64,000 bases of DNA from Methylobacterium durans (GTDB lineage: Bacteria > Pseudomonadota > Alphaproteobacteria > Rhizobiales > Beijerinckiaceae), in assembly GCF_003173715.1 (NCBI RefSeq), contig NZ_CP029550.1, forward strand, positions 4,325,501-4,389,500, given 5' to 3'. The translations under genes and the position numbers were made by a program. The notes under the pieces are model-generated. The model did not search any database, was not told the DNA's origin, and saw only the letters and a list, made by a program, of their open reading frames with translations. How positions within the stretch are numbered: the stretch's first letter is position 1; every line of letters starts with the position of its first letter. Of the stretch, positions 7,743 through 17,132 are shown in pieces.

Positions 7743-9349
7743 GCGAGCCAGACGATCTCCGCGTCCACGACGGCGCGAGCCAGCGCGGCGGCCTGATCCA
7801 TCCGGACGTGCGACAGCCCACCGACGAGAGCGAGCGCGGCCAGGATGGCGGCCGCCTCCAGCACGCGGAAGCCGCCTCCCAGCCGATCAGCGCCGCCCCG
7901 AAGGCCGCCCGCACCCGCGAGCCGCAGCCCCGCGGGGCCAAGGTCAAGGGCAACCGGCCGATCGATCAGGCCGAGGCCGCCGAGCGCTTCATCGCGGCGC
8001 CCCTGCACCTGAAGGCCCACGACGAGCGTCTGTGGGACCTGCGCAAGAAGCGCGACACCGTCGCCCACGGCATCCCCGAATGGGAGGCGCTGCGCGAGCT
8101 CGCCTCGCAGATCAAGGCGCACACCCTCTCGAACCTCGACCGCTACCTCGAGGAGTTCGAGGCCAACGCCAAGGCCAACGGCGTCCACGTCCATTGGGCG
8201 GCGGACGGGGCGGAGCACAACCGCATCGTCCACGCCATCCTGAAGGATCACGGCGCCCGGACGCTGATCAAGTCGAAGTCGATGCTCACCGAGGAGTGCG
8301 GCTTCCGCCATTACATGGCAGCCCAGGGCATCGAGATCATCGAGACCGATCTCGGCGAGCGCATCCAGCAGCTCGACAACGAGGATCCGAGCCACGTCGT
8401 CTGCCCGGCGGTCCACAAGACGCGCCTCGACGTCGCCGAGGTCTTCGCCCGAACGCTGGGCACCGACCCCGAGAACGACGACATCCACTACCTCGCCGAG
8501 AGCCAGCGCGAGACGACGCGCCCGCACATCCTCACGGCCGATGCCGGCATGACGGGCTGCAACTTCGCCATCGCCGAGACCGGCACGGTGGTAACCTGCA
8601 CCAACGAGGGCAACGCTGATCTCTCCGGCAACGTGCCGAAGCTGCAGATCCACTCGATCGGCATCGAGAAGCTGATCCCGCGGATCGAGCATCTCGGCGT
8701 GTTCATCCGACTCCTCTCGCGCTCGGCGCTGGGCTCGCCGATCACCCAGTACACCTCGCATTTCCGCGGGCCCCGCAAGGGCACCGAGATGCACATGGTG
8801 CTGGTCGACAACGGCCGCTCGGCCCGGCTCGGCATGGAGGAGTTCTGGACCTCGCTGAAATGCATCCGCTGCGGGGCCTGCATGAACACCTGCCCGGTCT
8901 ACCGGCGCTCGGGCGGCCTCTCCTACGGGGCGACCTATTCGGGACCGATCGGGCTCATCATCGACCCGACCTTCAACAAGCGGAAATACTCGACGTTGCC
9001 CTTCTCCTCGACGATGAACGGCTCCTGCACCAATGTCTGCCCGGTCAAGATCAACATCCACGAGCAGATCTTCGCCTGGCGAAAGGTTCTGGCCGAGGAG
9101 CACGAGATCCCACTGGTCAAGAAGGGCATGATGAAGGCCGCGGGCCAGGTACTGAGCCGTCCGGCCGCCTACAGGGCCGCGATCGGCGCGGCGGATTCGG
9201 CGCTCCGCGTGCTGCCCCGCTTCGCCGTCTACAACCCGGTCAACACCTGGGGGAAGGGCCGCGAGATGCCCCACACCCCGCGCCAGAGCTTCCACGCCTG
9301 GTACCGGCAGAATCGCATGAAGACGGACAAGTCGGGAGGCGAGGCGTGA
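7739..9349 (+). CDS. lutB: L-lactate oxidation Fe-S subunit LutB
   Basis: A 536-residue LutB/LldF-family protein: a LUD domain (about 150-370) followed by two [4Fe-4S] ferredoxin-like motifs, CIRCGACMNTCPVY and a second set ending in NVCPVKIN, then a C-terminal domain. The first 70 or so residues are a hydrophilic, Gln/Arg/Pro-rich extension not found in typical family members of about 475 residues. Start ATG 7739 overlaps the lutA stop; an internal start could remove the extension, but none has a clearly better site. It is the electron-transfer component of lactate utilisation. Confidence 0.88.
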   Translation: MSEPDDLRVHDGASQRGGLIHPDVRQPTDESERGQDGGRLQHAEAASQPISAAPKAARTREPQPRGAKVKGNRPIDQAEAAERFIAAPLHLKAHDERLWDLRKKRDTVAHGIPEWEALRELASQIKAHTLSNLDRYLEEFEANAKANGVHVHWAADGAEHNRIVHAILKDHGARTLIKSKSMLTEECGFRHYMAAQGIEIIETDLGERIQQLDNEDPSHVVCPAVHKTRLDVAEVFARTLGTDPENDDIHYLAESQRETTRPHILTADAGMTGCNFAIAETGTVVTCTNEGNADLSGNVPKLQIHSIGIEKLIPRIEHLGVFIRLLSRSALGSPITQYTSHFRGPRKGTEMHMVLVDNGRSARLGMEEFWTSLKCIRCGACMNTCPVYRRSGGLSYGATYSGPIGLIIDPTFNKRKYSTLPFSSTMNGSCTNVCPVKINIHEQIFAWRKVLAEEHEIPLVKKGMMKAAGQVLSRPAAYRAAIGAADSALRVLPRFAVYNPVNTWGKGREMPHTPRQSFHAWYRQNRMKTDKSGGEA

Positions 9350-9939
9350 GTTCGCGCGAGGCCATCCTCGGAGCGATCCGGCAGAACCGCCCAGCCGGCA
9401 GCTACGCCCTGCCGCCCCTGCCGGATTTTGAGCCCCTCGTGGGCCCGGATCTCGTCGCCGAGTTCGCGGACCGCCTGAAGCGCATGGGCGGTCGCGTCGC
9501 CGAGGCCGTGCCCGGCGGCGATCCGCTGGCGCCGGTGCGCGAGCGCCTCGCGACGGCCAAGGTCGTGGCCTCGGCAGTGCCCGAGGTGGCCGGAAACCGG
9601 GATCTCGCGCAGGTGGCGAACCCGGGCGACCTCGCCGACGTCGACGTCGCGGTGGTTCGTGCGGTTTTCGGCGTCGCGGAGACCGGCTCCGTTCTGTTCA
9701 CACAGGACGAATTGCGCGTGAACGCGGTGGCCTATCTCGCGCAGCACCTGATCGTGCTGCTCGATCTCCGGGACATCCTGATCAACATCCAGGCGGCCTA
9801 TCGCCGGCCCGACTTCGCGCGCGCCGCCTACGCGGTGCTCCACACCGGCCCCTCGGCCACTGCCGACATCGAGGGCGTGCTGATCCACGGTGCGCAGGGC
9901 GTACGCTCGCTCACCGTGGTGCTGATGCCGCGGGGCTGA
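9346..9939 (+). CDS. lutC: L-lactate oxidation protein LutC (LUD domain)
   Basis: A 197-residue LUD-domain protein starting at GTG 9346 in a GTGA overlap with the lutB stop. It begins MSSREAILGAIR, typical of LutC, and holds the conserved VFGVAETGSVLF segment and the C-terminal ADIEGVLIHGAQG motif. It completes the lactate-to-pyruvate complex. The four-base overlaps at both junctions indicate translational coupling in one operon. Confidence 0.87.
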   Translation: MSSREAILGAIRQNRPAGSYALPPLPDFEPLVGPDLVAEFADRLKRMGGRVAEAVPGGDPLAPVRERLATAKVVASAVPEVAGNRDLAQVANPGDLADVDVAVVRAVFGVAETGSVLFTQDELRVNAVAYLAQHLIVLLDLRDILINIQAAYRRPDFARAAYAVLHTGPSATADIEGVLIHGAQGVRSLTVVLMPRG

Positions 9940-10056
9940 GCGAGCGCCGCCTCCTGGGGGAGCGGAGACCCGCGCGAGCTCGAGAGGCGGCGACGCCCGT
10001 GCCCGCAGGCGCGGACCTTGCACCGCGCCCTGCCCATCCCCGACAAGGAGCCGCCG

Positions 10057-10917
10057 GTGCGATACACCCTGGGCTGCAGCCTCTCCTACGAGATCCTCTC
10101 GGACACGCTGTTCATCTTCAATCTCGAAGTCGCACGCCTGAAGAGCCTCCGGATCATCAGCGAAAGCCTCGTCCTCTCGCCGGATCCGGCGCGGCGGACC
10201 TACGTCGCGCCGGACGTCCGGAATCGCTATCTCGGCGTCAACGTGCCGGCCGGCGCCTTCTCGCTCGAATACGCCGCTGAGGTCGATCTCACCGTCACTC
10301 GGGCCGATCCGGAGACGATCGGCGAGACGCCGGTGGCCGAACTGCCTCTCGACATCCTGCCCTTCTTGCTGCCGAGCCGGTTCGTCTCGTCCGACCGGCT
10401 GACGCCGTTCGCCCAGGCCGAGTTCGGCGATCTGCCCCAGGGGCACCGCCGGGTGAACGCGATCTGCAACTGGATCCATGATCACATCGCCTACGTGCGG
10501 GGCGCCAGCGACGAGGAGACCACCGCCGACGAGACCCTGCTCGCCCGCGCGGGCGTCTGCCGGGATTTCGCGCATCTCGGCACTGCCTTCTGCCGGGCTC
10601 TCGGCATCCCGGCCCGCTTCGTCTCCTGCTACGCCTACGGCCTCGTGCCGTGCGACTTCCACGCCGTCTTCGAGGCCTATCTCGACGGGCGCTGGTGGCT
10701 GTTCGACGCGACGCGGCAAGCCAATCTCGACGGCCTCGTGCGCATCGGCGTCGGCCGGGATGCCGCCGAGATCGCCTTCTCGACACCCTACGGCGCCATG
10801 AAGCCGACCGGCATGGAGATCCGCATCGACCGCGCGGACGGGCAGGCGGAAACCGGTCCGCGCACGGTCGACGCGATCTCGACGGAGGAGCCCGCCCCGC
10901 ACGCGGGCGCGGCCTGA
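10057..10917 (+). CDS. Transglutaminase-like protein
   Basis: A 286-residue protein with an N-terminal beta-rich domain (about 1-130) and a C-terminal transglutaminase-like cysteine-protease fold. The triad is complete: Cys in AGVCRDFAH, His in DFHAVFEAY, Asp in WLFDAT. The start chosen is GTG 10057 because AAGGAG lies exactly six bases upstream; an upstream ATG at 10018 lacks such a site. No signal peptide. Bacterial members are usually peptidases or amidases of unknown substrate. It is one of three such genes in the window and the only one with a phenylalanine-flanked catalytic His (FHAVF). Confidence 0.8.
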   Translation: MRYTLGCSLSYEILSDTLFIFNLEVARLKSLRIISESLVLSPDPARRTYVAPDVRNRYLGVNVPAGAFSLEYAAEVDLTVTRADPETIGETPVAELPLDILPFLLPSRFVSSDRLTPFAQAEFGDLPQGHRRVNAICNWIHDHIAYVRGASDEETTADETLLARAGVCRDFAHLGTAFCRALGIPARFVSCYAYGLVPCDFHAVFEAYLDGRWWLFDATRQANLDGLVRIGVGRDAAEIAFSTPYGAMKPTGMEIRIDRADGQAETGPRTVDAISTEEPAPHAGAA

Positions 10918-11006
10918 CGGGATCACAGGATCGCGGGACCCTTTGACATCGGCGTCCGGGCACGCATCCTCGACGATGGGCGCTCGACCCGAGGAGATTG
11001 CGCGCA

Positions 11007-12389
11007 ATGGCCTATCGCCACGTCGTCGGGCAGCGGACCTGGGCCTTCGCCGATCTCGCGAGCCTGATGGCCAAGGCGACGCCTCCGCGCTCGGGCGACC
11101 GCCTTGCCGGCATCGCCGCAGAATCGGCCGAGGAATGCGTGGCCGCCCGCTGGTGCCTCGCCGAGGTGCCGCTCTCGGAAATCCTCGCCCGCCCGCTGAT
11201 CGCTTACGAGCAGGACGACGTCACCCGGCTCATCCTCGATACCCACGACGCACAGGCGTTCTCCGAGATCGGGCATCTCACCGTCGGCGATTTCCGCGAG
11301 TTCCTGCTCGCCGCCCCACCCGAGACGCTGACGCGCATCGCACCTTCGATCACGCCGGAGATCGCGGCGGCCGTCTCGAAGATCATGCGCAACCAGGATC
11401 TGATCCTGGTCGCCCGCAAGGCCCGCGTCGTCACCCGCTTCCGCAACACGATCGGCCTGCCCGGCACGCTCGCCGTCCGGCTGCAGCCGAACCACCCGAC
11501 CGACGATCCGGCCGGCATCACTGCCTCGATCCTCGACGGGCTCAGCCTCGGCTGCGGCGACGCCGTGATCGGCATCAACCCGGCCTCGGATTCGCTGCAC
11601 GCGCTGGGCAAGCTCCTGCACCTCCTCGACGACGTGATCCGCCGCCTCGACATCCCGACGCAAGGGTGCGTGCTCACCCACGTCACAACGACGATCGAGG
11701 CGATGAACCGGGGCTGGCCGGTCGACCTCCCGTTCCAGTCGATCGCGGGCACGCAAGCCGCCAATGCGAGCTTCGGCGTCTCCCTTGCGATGCTGAGGGA
11801 GGCGCGGGAGGCGGCGATCGCGCTGAAGCGCGGCACGCTCGGGCAGAACGTGATGTACTTCGAGACCGGGCAGGGCTCGGCCCTGTCGGCGGACGCCCAT
11901 CATGGCATCGACCAGCAGACCCTGGAGGCCCGCGCCTATGCGGTCGCCCGCGCCTACGAGCCGCTCCTCGTCAACACCGTGGTGGGCTTCATCGGGCCCG
12001 AATACCTCTACGACGGCAAGGAGATCATCCGGGCCGGCCTGGAGGACCATTTCTGCGGCAAGCTGATGGGCGTGCCGCTCGGCGTCGACGTCTGCTACAC
12101 GAACCACGCCGAGGCCGACCAGGACGACATGGACACGCTCCTGACCCTGCTCGGGGCGGCCGGCTGCACCTACATCATGGGGGTGCCCGGCGCCGACGAC
12201 GTGATGCTGAACTACCAATCCACCTCCTTTCACGATGCCCTCTACCTGCGCGAGGTGCTGGGGCTTCGACGCGCGCCCGAATTCGAGGCTTGGCTCGCTC
12301 GGATCGGGCTCGCGGACGCGGACGGAGCGCTGCTGCCCGGCGACGGAGGGCCGCGCCTCATCGCGGCGGCACCGGGCCTCGCCGCATGA
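11007..12389 (+). CDS. eutB: Ethanolamine ammonia-lyase large subunit
   Basis: A 460-residue catalytic subunit of the coenzyme-B12-dependent enzyme that splits ethanolamine into acetaldehyde and ammonia. Family signatures run throughout, including RFRNTIGLPGTLAVRLQPN, the substrate-barrel segment GDAVIGINPASD, and YFETGQGSALSADAHHG. ATG 11007 is preferred over a TTG three codons earlier because GAGGAG is ten bases before it. Length is normal. eutC follows with an ATGA overlap. No microcompartment shell or eutA reactivase gene is nearby, which suggests a simple non-compartment pathway. Confidence 0.92.
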   Translation: MAYRHVVGQRTWAFADLASLMAKATPPRSGDRLAGIAAESAEECVAARWCLAEVPLSEILARPLIAYEQDDVTRLILDTHDAQAFSEIGHLTVGDFREFLLAAPPETLTRIAPSITPEIAAAVSKIMRNQDLILVARKARVVTRFRNTIGLPGTLAVRLQPNHPTDDPAGITASILDGLSLGCGDAVIGINPASDSLHALGKLLHLLDDVIRRLDIPTQGCVLTHVTTTIEAMNRGWPVDLPFQSIAGTQAANASFGVSLAMLREAREAAIALKRGTLGQNVMYFETGQGSALSADAHHGIDQQTLEARAYAVARAYEPLLVNTVVGFIGPEYLYDGKEIIRAGLEDHFCGKLMGVPLGVDVCYTNHAEADQDDMDTLLTLLGAAGCTYIMGVPGADDVMLNYQSTSFHDALYLREVLGLRRAPEFEAWLARIGLADADGALLPGDGGPRLIAAAPGLAA

Positions 12390-13171
12390 GCGGGGCGGAC
12401 GATGTCTGGAGCCGCCTCTCGGCCCTCACGCCCGCGCGGATCGGTCTCGGCCGGGCCGGCAACGGCCTGCCGACGCGGGAGGTTCTGCGCTTCGGCCTCG
12501 CCCACGCCCAGGCCCGGGACGCCGTCCATACGCCGATGGATTCCGACGCCGTCGCGGGCGCGATCGCGGCGCTCGGGCTCGATTGCCTCAGGGTCGCCTC
12601 CCGAGCGCCCGACCGCGCCACCTACCTGCGCAGGCCGGATTACGGCCGGCGCCTGTCGGAGGAGGGGGCGACGGCTCTGGCCAGCGTCGCGGCGGCGCAG
12701 GCAGATCTCGCCCTCGTCGTGGCGGACGGCCTCTCGGCGCGCGCCGTGCACGAGAACGCCGCCCGCCTGATCGGCGCCTTCCTCGCCCACGCGGAGAAGG
12801 CGGGCTGGCGCCTCGCGCCGGTGATCGTTGCGGAACAGGCCCGGGTGGCGCTCGGCGACGCGATCGGCGCCGCTCTGCGGACGCGCGCGGTCGCGGTGCT
12901 GATCGGCGAGCGCCCCGGCCTGTCCTCCCCGGACAGCCTCGGGATCTACCTGACCTTCGACCCGCGGCCCGGACGCTCGGATGCGGAGCGCAACTGCATC
13001 TCGAACGTGCGCGCCGCGGGGCTCACGCACGCGGAGGCCGCGTTCCGGCTGAGCTGGCTCCTCCGCCAAGCACTCGTCCGCGGCCTGACCGGCGTGAGCC
13101 TGAAGGACGAGAGCGACCGGGCGCTGGAAACGGGTGAGACATCGGAATTGCCGCCCGGCGAAGCGCGCTGA
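12386..13171 (+). CDS. eutC: Ethanolamine ammonia-lyase small subunit
   Basis: A 261-residue small subunit that forms the adenosylcobalamin site with EutB. It starts by translational coupling (ATGA with the eutB stop). Recognisable segments are the N-terminal TPARIGLGRAGNGLPT, the central LVVADGLSARAVHENA, the cobalamin-side IGERPGLSSPDSLG, and the end FRLSWLLRQAL. The last 25 residues are a polar tail. bluB elsewhere in the window supplies the B12 lower ligand. Confidence 0.91.
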   Translation: MSGADDVWSRLSALTPARIGLGRAGNGLPTREVLRFGLAHAQARDAVHTPMDSDAVAGAIAALGLDCLRVASRAPDRATYLRRPDYGRRLSEEGATALASVAAAQADLALVVADGLSARAVHENAARLIGAFLAHAEKAGWRLAPVIVAEQARVALGDAIGAALRTRAVAVLIGERPGLSSPDSLGIYLTFDPRPGRSDAERNCISNVRAAGLTHAEAAFRLSWLLRQALVRGLTGVSLKDESDRALETGETSELPPGEAR

Positions 13172-13570
13172 CGCCGCTCGGCGCATCGCGGCGAACGGCG
13201 CCGGGCCGGCTTCCTGACCCGACGGCGGAAGAGAGCCCGCACCGTAAAGTTCGCGGCCCGCGAGCCGCTGATGGAGGTCTGGGCCTCCGCCGCGAAGCGT
13301 GGCTGTGGCGGGGTCGCAACACCGTAAAACCATCCCGAGTTTGCCCCGAGACACGCCCTCATCCGCCGCGATCCCGCCATAAACCGAGACCACCTCAGGA
13401 TCGGCGGTAAAGGGCAGTTCCCACAACGATTTACCGTCTCGTTCCGAGTTCTTTCCGAGAGCGCAGACAGCCTTCCGTCGCGCCTCGTTTCGAGGCGGTG
13501 CGAGAGGCCGTGTCGAGCGTTGTTCGGCAGAGGGTGCGGGATCGGGATTCCAAGTCGCGGGATACGGGTT
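13172..13570. other. Intergenic upstream of ilvD, no gene seen
   Basis: Almost 400 bases without a convincing gene. It contains ACCGTAAA twice (near 13246 and 13322) and TTTACCGT near 13432, which may or may not be meaningful. It should hold the ilvD promoter and leader, but no attenuator or riboswitch was recognised. Confidence 0.4.
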
Positions 13571-15301
13571 ATGGACGCGCGTTTGAACGACAAGTCGAAA
13601 CTGCCGAGCCGCCACGTCACGGAGGGGCCCGAGCGGGCGCCGCACCGCTCCTACCTCTACGCGATGGGCCTGACCCGCGAGCAGATCCACCAGCCCCTCG
13701 TCGGCGTCGCCTCCTGCTGGAACGAGGCCGCCCCCTGCAACATCTCGCTGATGCGCCAGGCCCAGGCGGTGAAGAAGGGCGTAGCGGCCGCGAACGGGAC
13801 CCCGCGCGAGTTCTGCACCATCACGGTCACCGACGGCATCGCCATGGGCCATGGCGGCATGAAAGCGTCGCTACCCTCCCGCGAAGTCATCGCCGATTCC
13901 GTCGAACTCACCATCCGCGGCCATTCCTACGATGCCCTCGTGGGCCTCGCCGGCTGCGACAAATCCCTGCCCGGCATGATGATGGCGATGGTGCGGCTCA
14001 ACGTTCCGTCGATCTTCATCTACGGCGGCTCGATCCTGCCGGGCACCTTCCGCGGCAAGCCCGTCACCGTGCAGGACCTGTTCGAGGCGGTCGGCAAGCA
14101 CGCCGTCGGCGACATGAGCCTCGAGGACCTCGACGAGCTGGAGCAGGTAGCCTGCCCCTCGGCCGGGGCCTGCGGTGCCCAGTTCACCGCCAACACCATG
14201 GCGACCGTCTCCGAGGCGATCGGGCTCGCGCTGCCCTACTCGGCGGGCGCGCCGGCGCCTTACGAGATCCGCGACAAGTTCTGCGCCGCCGCCGGCGAGA
14301 AGGTGATGGAGCTGATCGCCAAGAACATCCGCCCGCGTGACATCGTCACCCGCAAGGCCCTGGAGAACGCCGCGACCGTGGTTGCGGCCTCTGGCGGCTC
14401 GACGAACGCCGCGCTGCACCTGCCGGCCATCGCGCACGAGTGCGGCATCGAGTTCTCGCTGTTCGACGTGGCCGAGATCTTCCGGCGCACGCCCTACATC
14501 GCGGACCTGAAGCCTGGCGGCCGTTACGTGGCCAAGGACCTGTTCGAGGTCGGCGGCATCCCGCTCCTGATGAAGACCCTGCTCGACCACGGCTTCATGC
14601 ACGGCGACTGCCTGACCGTGACCGGCCGGACCATGGCCGAGAACATGGAGAAGGTCGGCTGGAACGCGGACCAGGACGTCGTCCGCCCGGCCAATGCTCC
14701 GATCACTCCGACCGGCGGCGTCGTCGGCCTCAAGGGCAACCTCGCCCCCGAGGGTGCGATCGTGAAGGTCGCGGGCATGCCCCTCGACAAGCAGGTCTTC
14801 ACCGGGCCCGCCCGCGTCTTCGACAACGAGGAGGCCTGTTTCGAGGCCGTGCAGACCCGCGCCTACCAGCCCGGCGACGTCCTCGTGATCCGCTACGAGG
14901 GCCCGAAGGGAGGGCCCGGCATGCGCGAGATGCTCTCGACCACGGCCGCGCTCTACGGACAGGGCATGGGCGACAAGGTCGCGCTCATCACCGACGGGCG
15001 GTTCTCGGGCGCGACCCGCGGCTTCTGCGTCGGCCATGTCGGCCCCGAAGCCGCCATCGGCGGCCCGATCGGCCTCCTCAGGGACGGCGACGTCATCACC
15101 CTCGACGCCATCAACGGCACCCTCGAGGTGGCGCTCACCGACGCGGAACTCGCCGAGCGCCGCAAGGCCTGGGCACCGCGCGGCAACGCGGCGACCTCAG
15201 GCTATCTCTGGAAATACGCGCAGACCGTCGGACCGGCGGTCAACGGCGCCGTCACCCATCCGGGCGGCGCCAAGGAGACGCAGACCTATGCGGACATCTA
15301 G
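13571..15301 (+). CDS. ilvD: Dihydroxy-acid dehydratase
   Basis: A 576-residue Fe-S dehydratase of branched-chain amino-acid and pantothenate synthesis, turning dihydroxyisovalerate and dihydroxymethylvalerate into the 2-oxo acids. The IlvD/Edd signatures are present: CDKSLPGMMM near residue 135 and PSAGACGAQFTANTMAT near 195, with their cluster-ligand Cys, and GGLLG-like C-terminal GRFSGATRGFCVGHVGPEA. ATG 13571 begins MDARLNDKSKLPSRHVT, a typical IlvD start. The exoR-like gene starts inside its last codons. Confidence 0.93.
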   Translation: MDARLNDKSKLPSRHVTEGPERAPHRSYLYAMGLTREQIHQPLVGVASCWNEAAPCNISLMRQAQAVKKGVAAANGTPREFCTITVTDGIAMGHGGMKASLPSREVIADSVELTIRGHSYDALVGLAGCDKSLPGMMMAMVRLNVPSIFIYGGSILPGTFRGKPVTVQDLFEAVGKHAVGDMSLEDLDELEQVACPSAGACGAQFTANTMATVSEAIGLALPYSAGAPAPYEIRDKFCAAAGEKVMELIAKNIRPRDIVTRKALENAATVVAASGGSTNAALHLPAIAHECGIEFSLFDVAEIFRRTPYIADLKPGGRYVAKDLFEVGGIPLLMKTLLDHGFMHGDCLTVTGRTMAENMEKVGWNADQDVVRPANAPITPTGGVVGLKGNLAPEGAIVKVAGMPLDKQVFTGPARVFDNEEACFEAVQTRAYQPGDVLVIRYEGPKGGPGMREMLSTTAALYGQGMGDKVALITDGRFSGATRGFCVGHVGPEAAIGGPIGLLRDGDVITLDAINGTLEVALTDAELAERRKAWAPRGNAATSGYLWKYAQTVGPAVNGAVTHPGGAKETQTYADI

Positions 15302-16232
15302 GACTGACCTTTGCCGGCCGCATCCGCGGCCGGCCGGGGCCGATCCGGATCGGCCGGTCGCCTCGCGCGCGCGCGCGCGACGGTTCGCGCGCGGGTTGTT
15401 CGGGGGCGGGCTGTCGGCTGCCGTCCCGCTGGCGGGCCTGCTGTTCATCCTCGCGCTGCCGGGAACGGCGCCCGTCGAGGCCCTCGACGCCGCGATCCGG
15501 ACGCCGGTGGCGGAGAAGAGCTATCGCTCGGCCAAGGACGCCCTGCGCACCGGCATGCGCGAGTACAATGCCGGCGACAAGGAGGGCGCCGCCCGCGCCC
15601 TCGAATACGCCGCCGGCCAGGGGCACGCGCTGGCCCTGTGGAAGCTCGGGCGCATGTACGCGGATGGGGACGGCGTGCCCCACGACGATCTCAAGGCGTT
15701 CGAGTACTTCTCGCGCATCGCCGACGACAGCAGCGACGACGGGCCGGACGCGCCGAATTCGGGCGTGGTCGCGAGCGCCTTCACGGCCTTGGGGAGCTAT
15801 TTCCTCGACGGGATCAAGGGCACCTACGTGCGCGCGAACCCGGAGCGGGCCTACGACATGTTCAACTACGCGGCCTCCTATTTCGGAGACCCGAACGCGC
15901 AGTACAACCTCGCCCGGCTATACCTCGAAGGCACCGGCGTCGAGGCCGATGCGCGCCAGGCCGCCCGCTGGTTCAACCTCGCGGCCGAGAAGGGCCACCG
16001 GCCGGCGCAGGCGCTCCTTGGCGACCTCCTCGTCAACGGCCTGGGCGGCGTACCGGTGCAGCGGCCGCGCGGCCTGATGTGGCTCTCGCTCGCCCGCCAG
16101 GGTGCGGAGGGGCGCAAGGACGACTGGATCGTCGCCCTCTACGAGAAGAACTGGGCGGCGGCCAACGAGGATGACCGCGCCCTGGCCCAGAGCGAGGTGC
16201 AGACCTCGGGAATAGGACGGCGCCGCCGCTGA
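15288..16232 (+). CDS. exoR: Sel1-repeat protein, ExoR-like
   Basis: A 314-residue Sel1-repeat protein. After a hydrophobic export segment (roughly residues 38-60) come several Sel1-type repeats, such as ALWKLGRMYADGDGVPHDDLKAFEYF and AQYNLARLYLEGTGVEADARQAARWF. Order and spacing match Sinorhizobium ExoR, the periplasmic partner that holds the ExoS/ChvI two-component system in check and represses exopolysaccharide; ortholog status is inferred. ATG 15288 has AAGGAG nine bases upstream and overlaps the ilvD 3' end by 14 bases, so translation may be coupled. No exoS/chvI lies in the window. Confidence 0.7.
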   Translation: MRTSRTDLCRPHPRPAGADPDRPVASRARARRFARGLFGGGLSAAVPLAGLLFILALPGTAPVEALDAAIRTPVAEKSYRSAKDALRTGMREYNAGDKEGAARALEYAAGQGHALALWKLGRMYADGDGVPHDDLKAFEYFSRIADDSSDDGPDAPNSGVVASAFTALGSYFLDGIKGTYVRANPERAYDMFNYAASYFGDPNAQYNLARLYLEGTGVEADARQAARWFNLAAEKGHRPAQALLGDLLVNGLGGVPVQRPRGLMWLSLARQGAEGRKDDWIVALYEKNWAAANEDDRALAQSEVQTSGIGRRRR

Positions 16233-16245
16233 GCGGCGCCGGCTC

Positions 16246-17040
16246 TCACCCGTTCGCGAGTTCCACCGTCACGGGCACGTGGTCCGAGGGCTTGTCGAGG
16301 CCCCGCAGGTGCTTCTGCACGGAGGCCGAGACCAGCCGGTCCGCGCCCTGCGGCGAGAGCAGCAGGTGGTCGATGCGGATGCCGAAATTCCGCGGCCAGG
16401 CGCCCGCCTGATAGTCCCAGAACGTGTAGATCCCGTCGCGGGGGTCGCAGGCGCGCAGGGCGTCGGTCAGTCCCTCGGCGAGCAGGGTCCGGAAGGCGGC
16501 GCGGGACTGGGGCAGGAACAGGGCGTCGCTCGCCCAGGCTGAGGGGTCCGCCGCGTCCTCGGGATCGGGAATGACGTTGTAGTCGCCCGCGAGGACGAGG
16601 GCCGTCTCCGCCTCCATCAGACCGCGGGCATGGCGGCGCAGCCGCTCCAGGAAGGCGAGCTTGTAGGGGTATTTCGGGCTTGCCACCGGGTTGCCGTTCG
16701 GCAGGTAGATCGAGGCCACCCGGACGGGCGCGACGTCCTCGCCCGTGACGAGCCCCTCGATGTAGCGGGCCTGCTCGTCCTCGGGGTCGCCGGGCAGACC
16801 GCGGCGCACGTCGCTCAGCGTGAAGGGGGCCCGCACCAGAAGCGCGACGCCGTTATAGGCCTTCTGCCCGTGCGCCTCGACCGCGTAGCCGGCCGCCTCG
16901 ATCTCGGCGCGGGGGAAGGCATCGTCCTGGCACTTCAGTTCCTGCAGGCAGACGACGTCGGGCTTCGCCTCGTCGAGGAAGCCGAGGAGATGGCCGACCC
17001 GCTGCTTGATCGAATTGACGTTCCAGGTGGTGATCCGCAT
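16246..17040 (-). CDS. xthA: Exodeoxyribonuclease III
   Basis: A 264-residue AP endonuclease/3' exonuclease of base-excision repair, in the exonuclease-endonuclease-phosphatase fold. Active-site motifs in order: MRITTWNVNSIKQR (Asn), CLQELKCQDD (metal Glu), AGDYNVIPDPEDAADP (Asp, Asn), RIDHLLLS (Asp), and the final SDHVPVTVEL (catalytic Asp-His). Length equals E. coli XthA. It converges on the ExoR-like gene with only 13 bases between the stops. Confidence 0.93.
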   Translation of the reverse strand: MRITTWNVNSIKQRVGHLLGFLDEAKPDVVCLQELKCQDDAFPRAEIEAAGYAVEAHGQKAYNGVALLVRAPFTLSDVRRGLPGDPEDEQARYIEGLVTGEDVAPVRVASIYLPNGNPVASPKYPYKLAFLERLRRHARGLMEAETALVLAGDYNVIPDPEDAADPSAWASDALFLPQSRAAFRTLLAEGLTDALRACDPRDGIYTFWDYQAGAWPRNFGIRIDHLLLSPQGADRLVSASVQKHLRGLDKPSDHVPVTVELANG

Positions 17041-17132
17041 GGAATCCGTTCCCGAGGAGGCGCGACCGTCATCGGGCCTTCGCGCCGGCCTGACAAGTCG
17101 GGCTACCGAGATCGGGACGGGACGGGGGGCGG

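Noticed and set aside
13172..13570. ilvD leader peptide attenuator
   Set aside because: No run of Leu, Ile or Val codons followed by alternative hairpins and a terminator was found.
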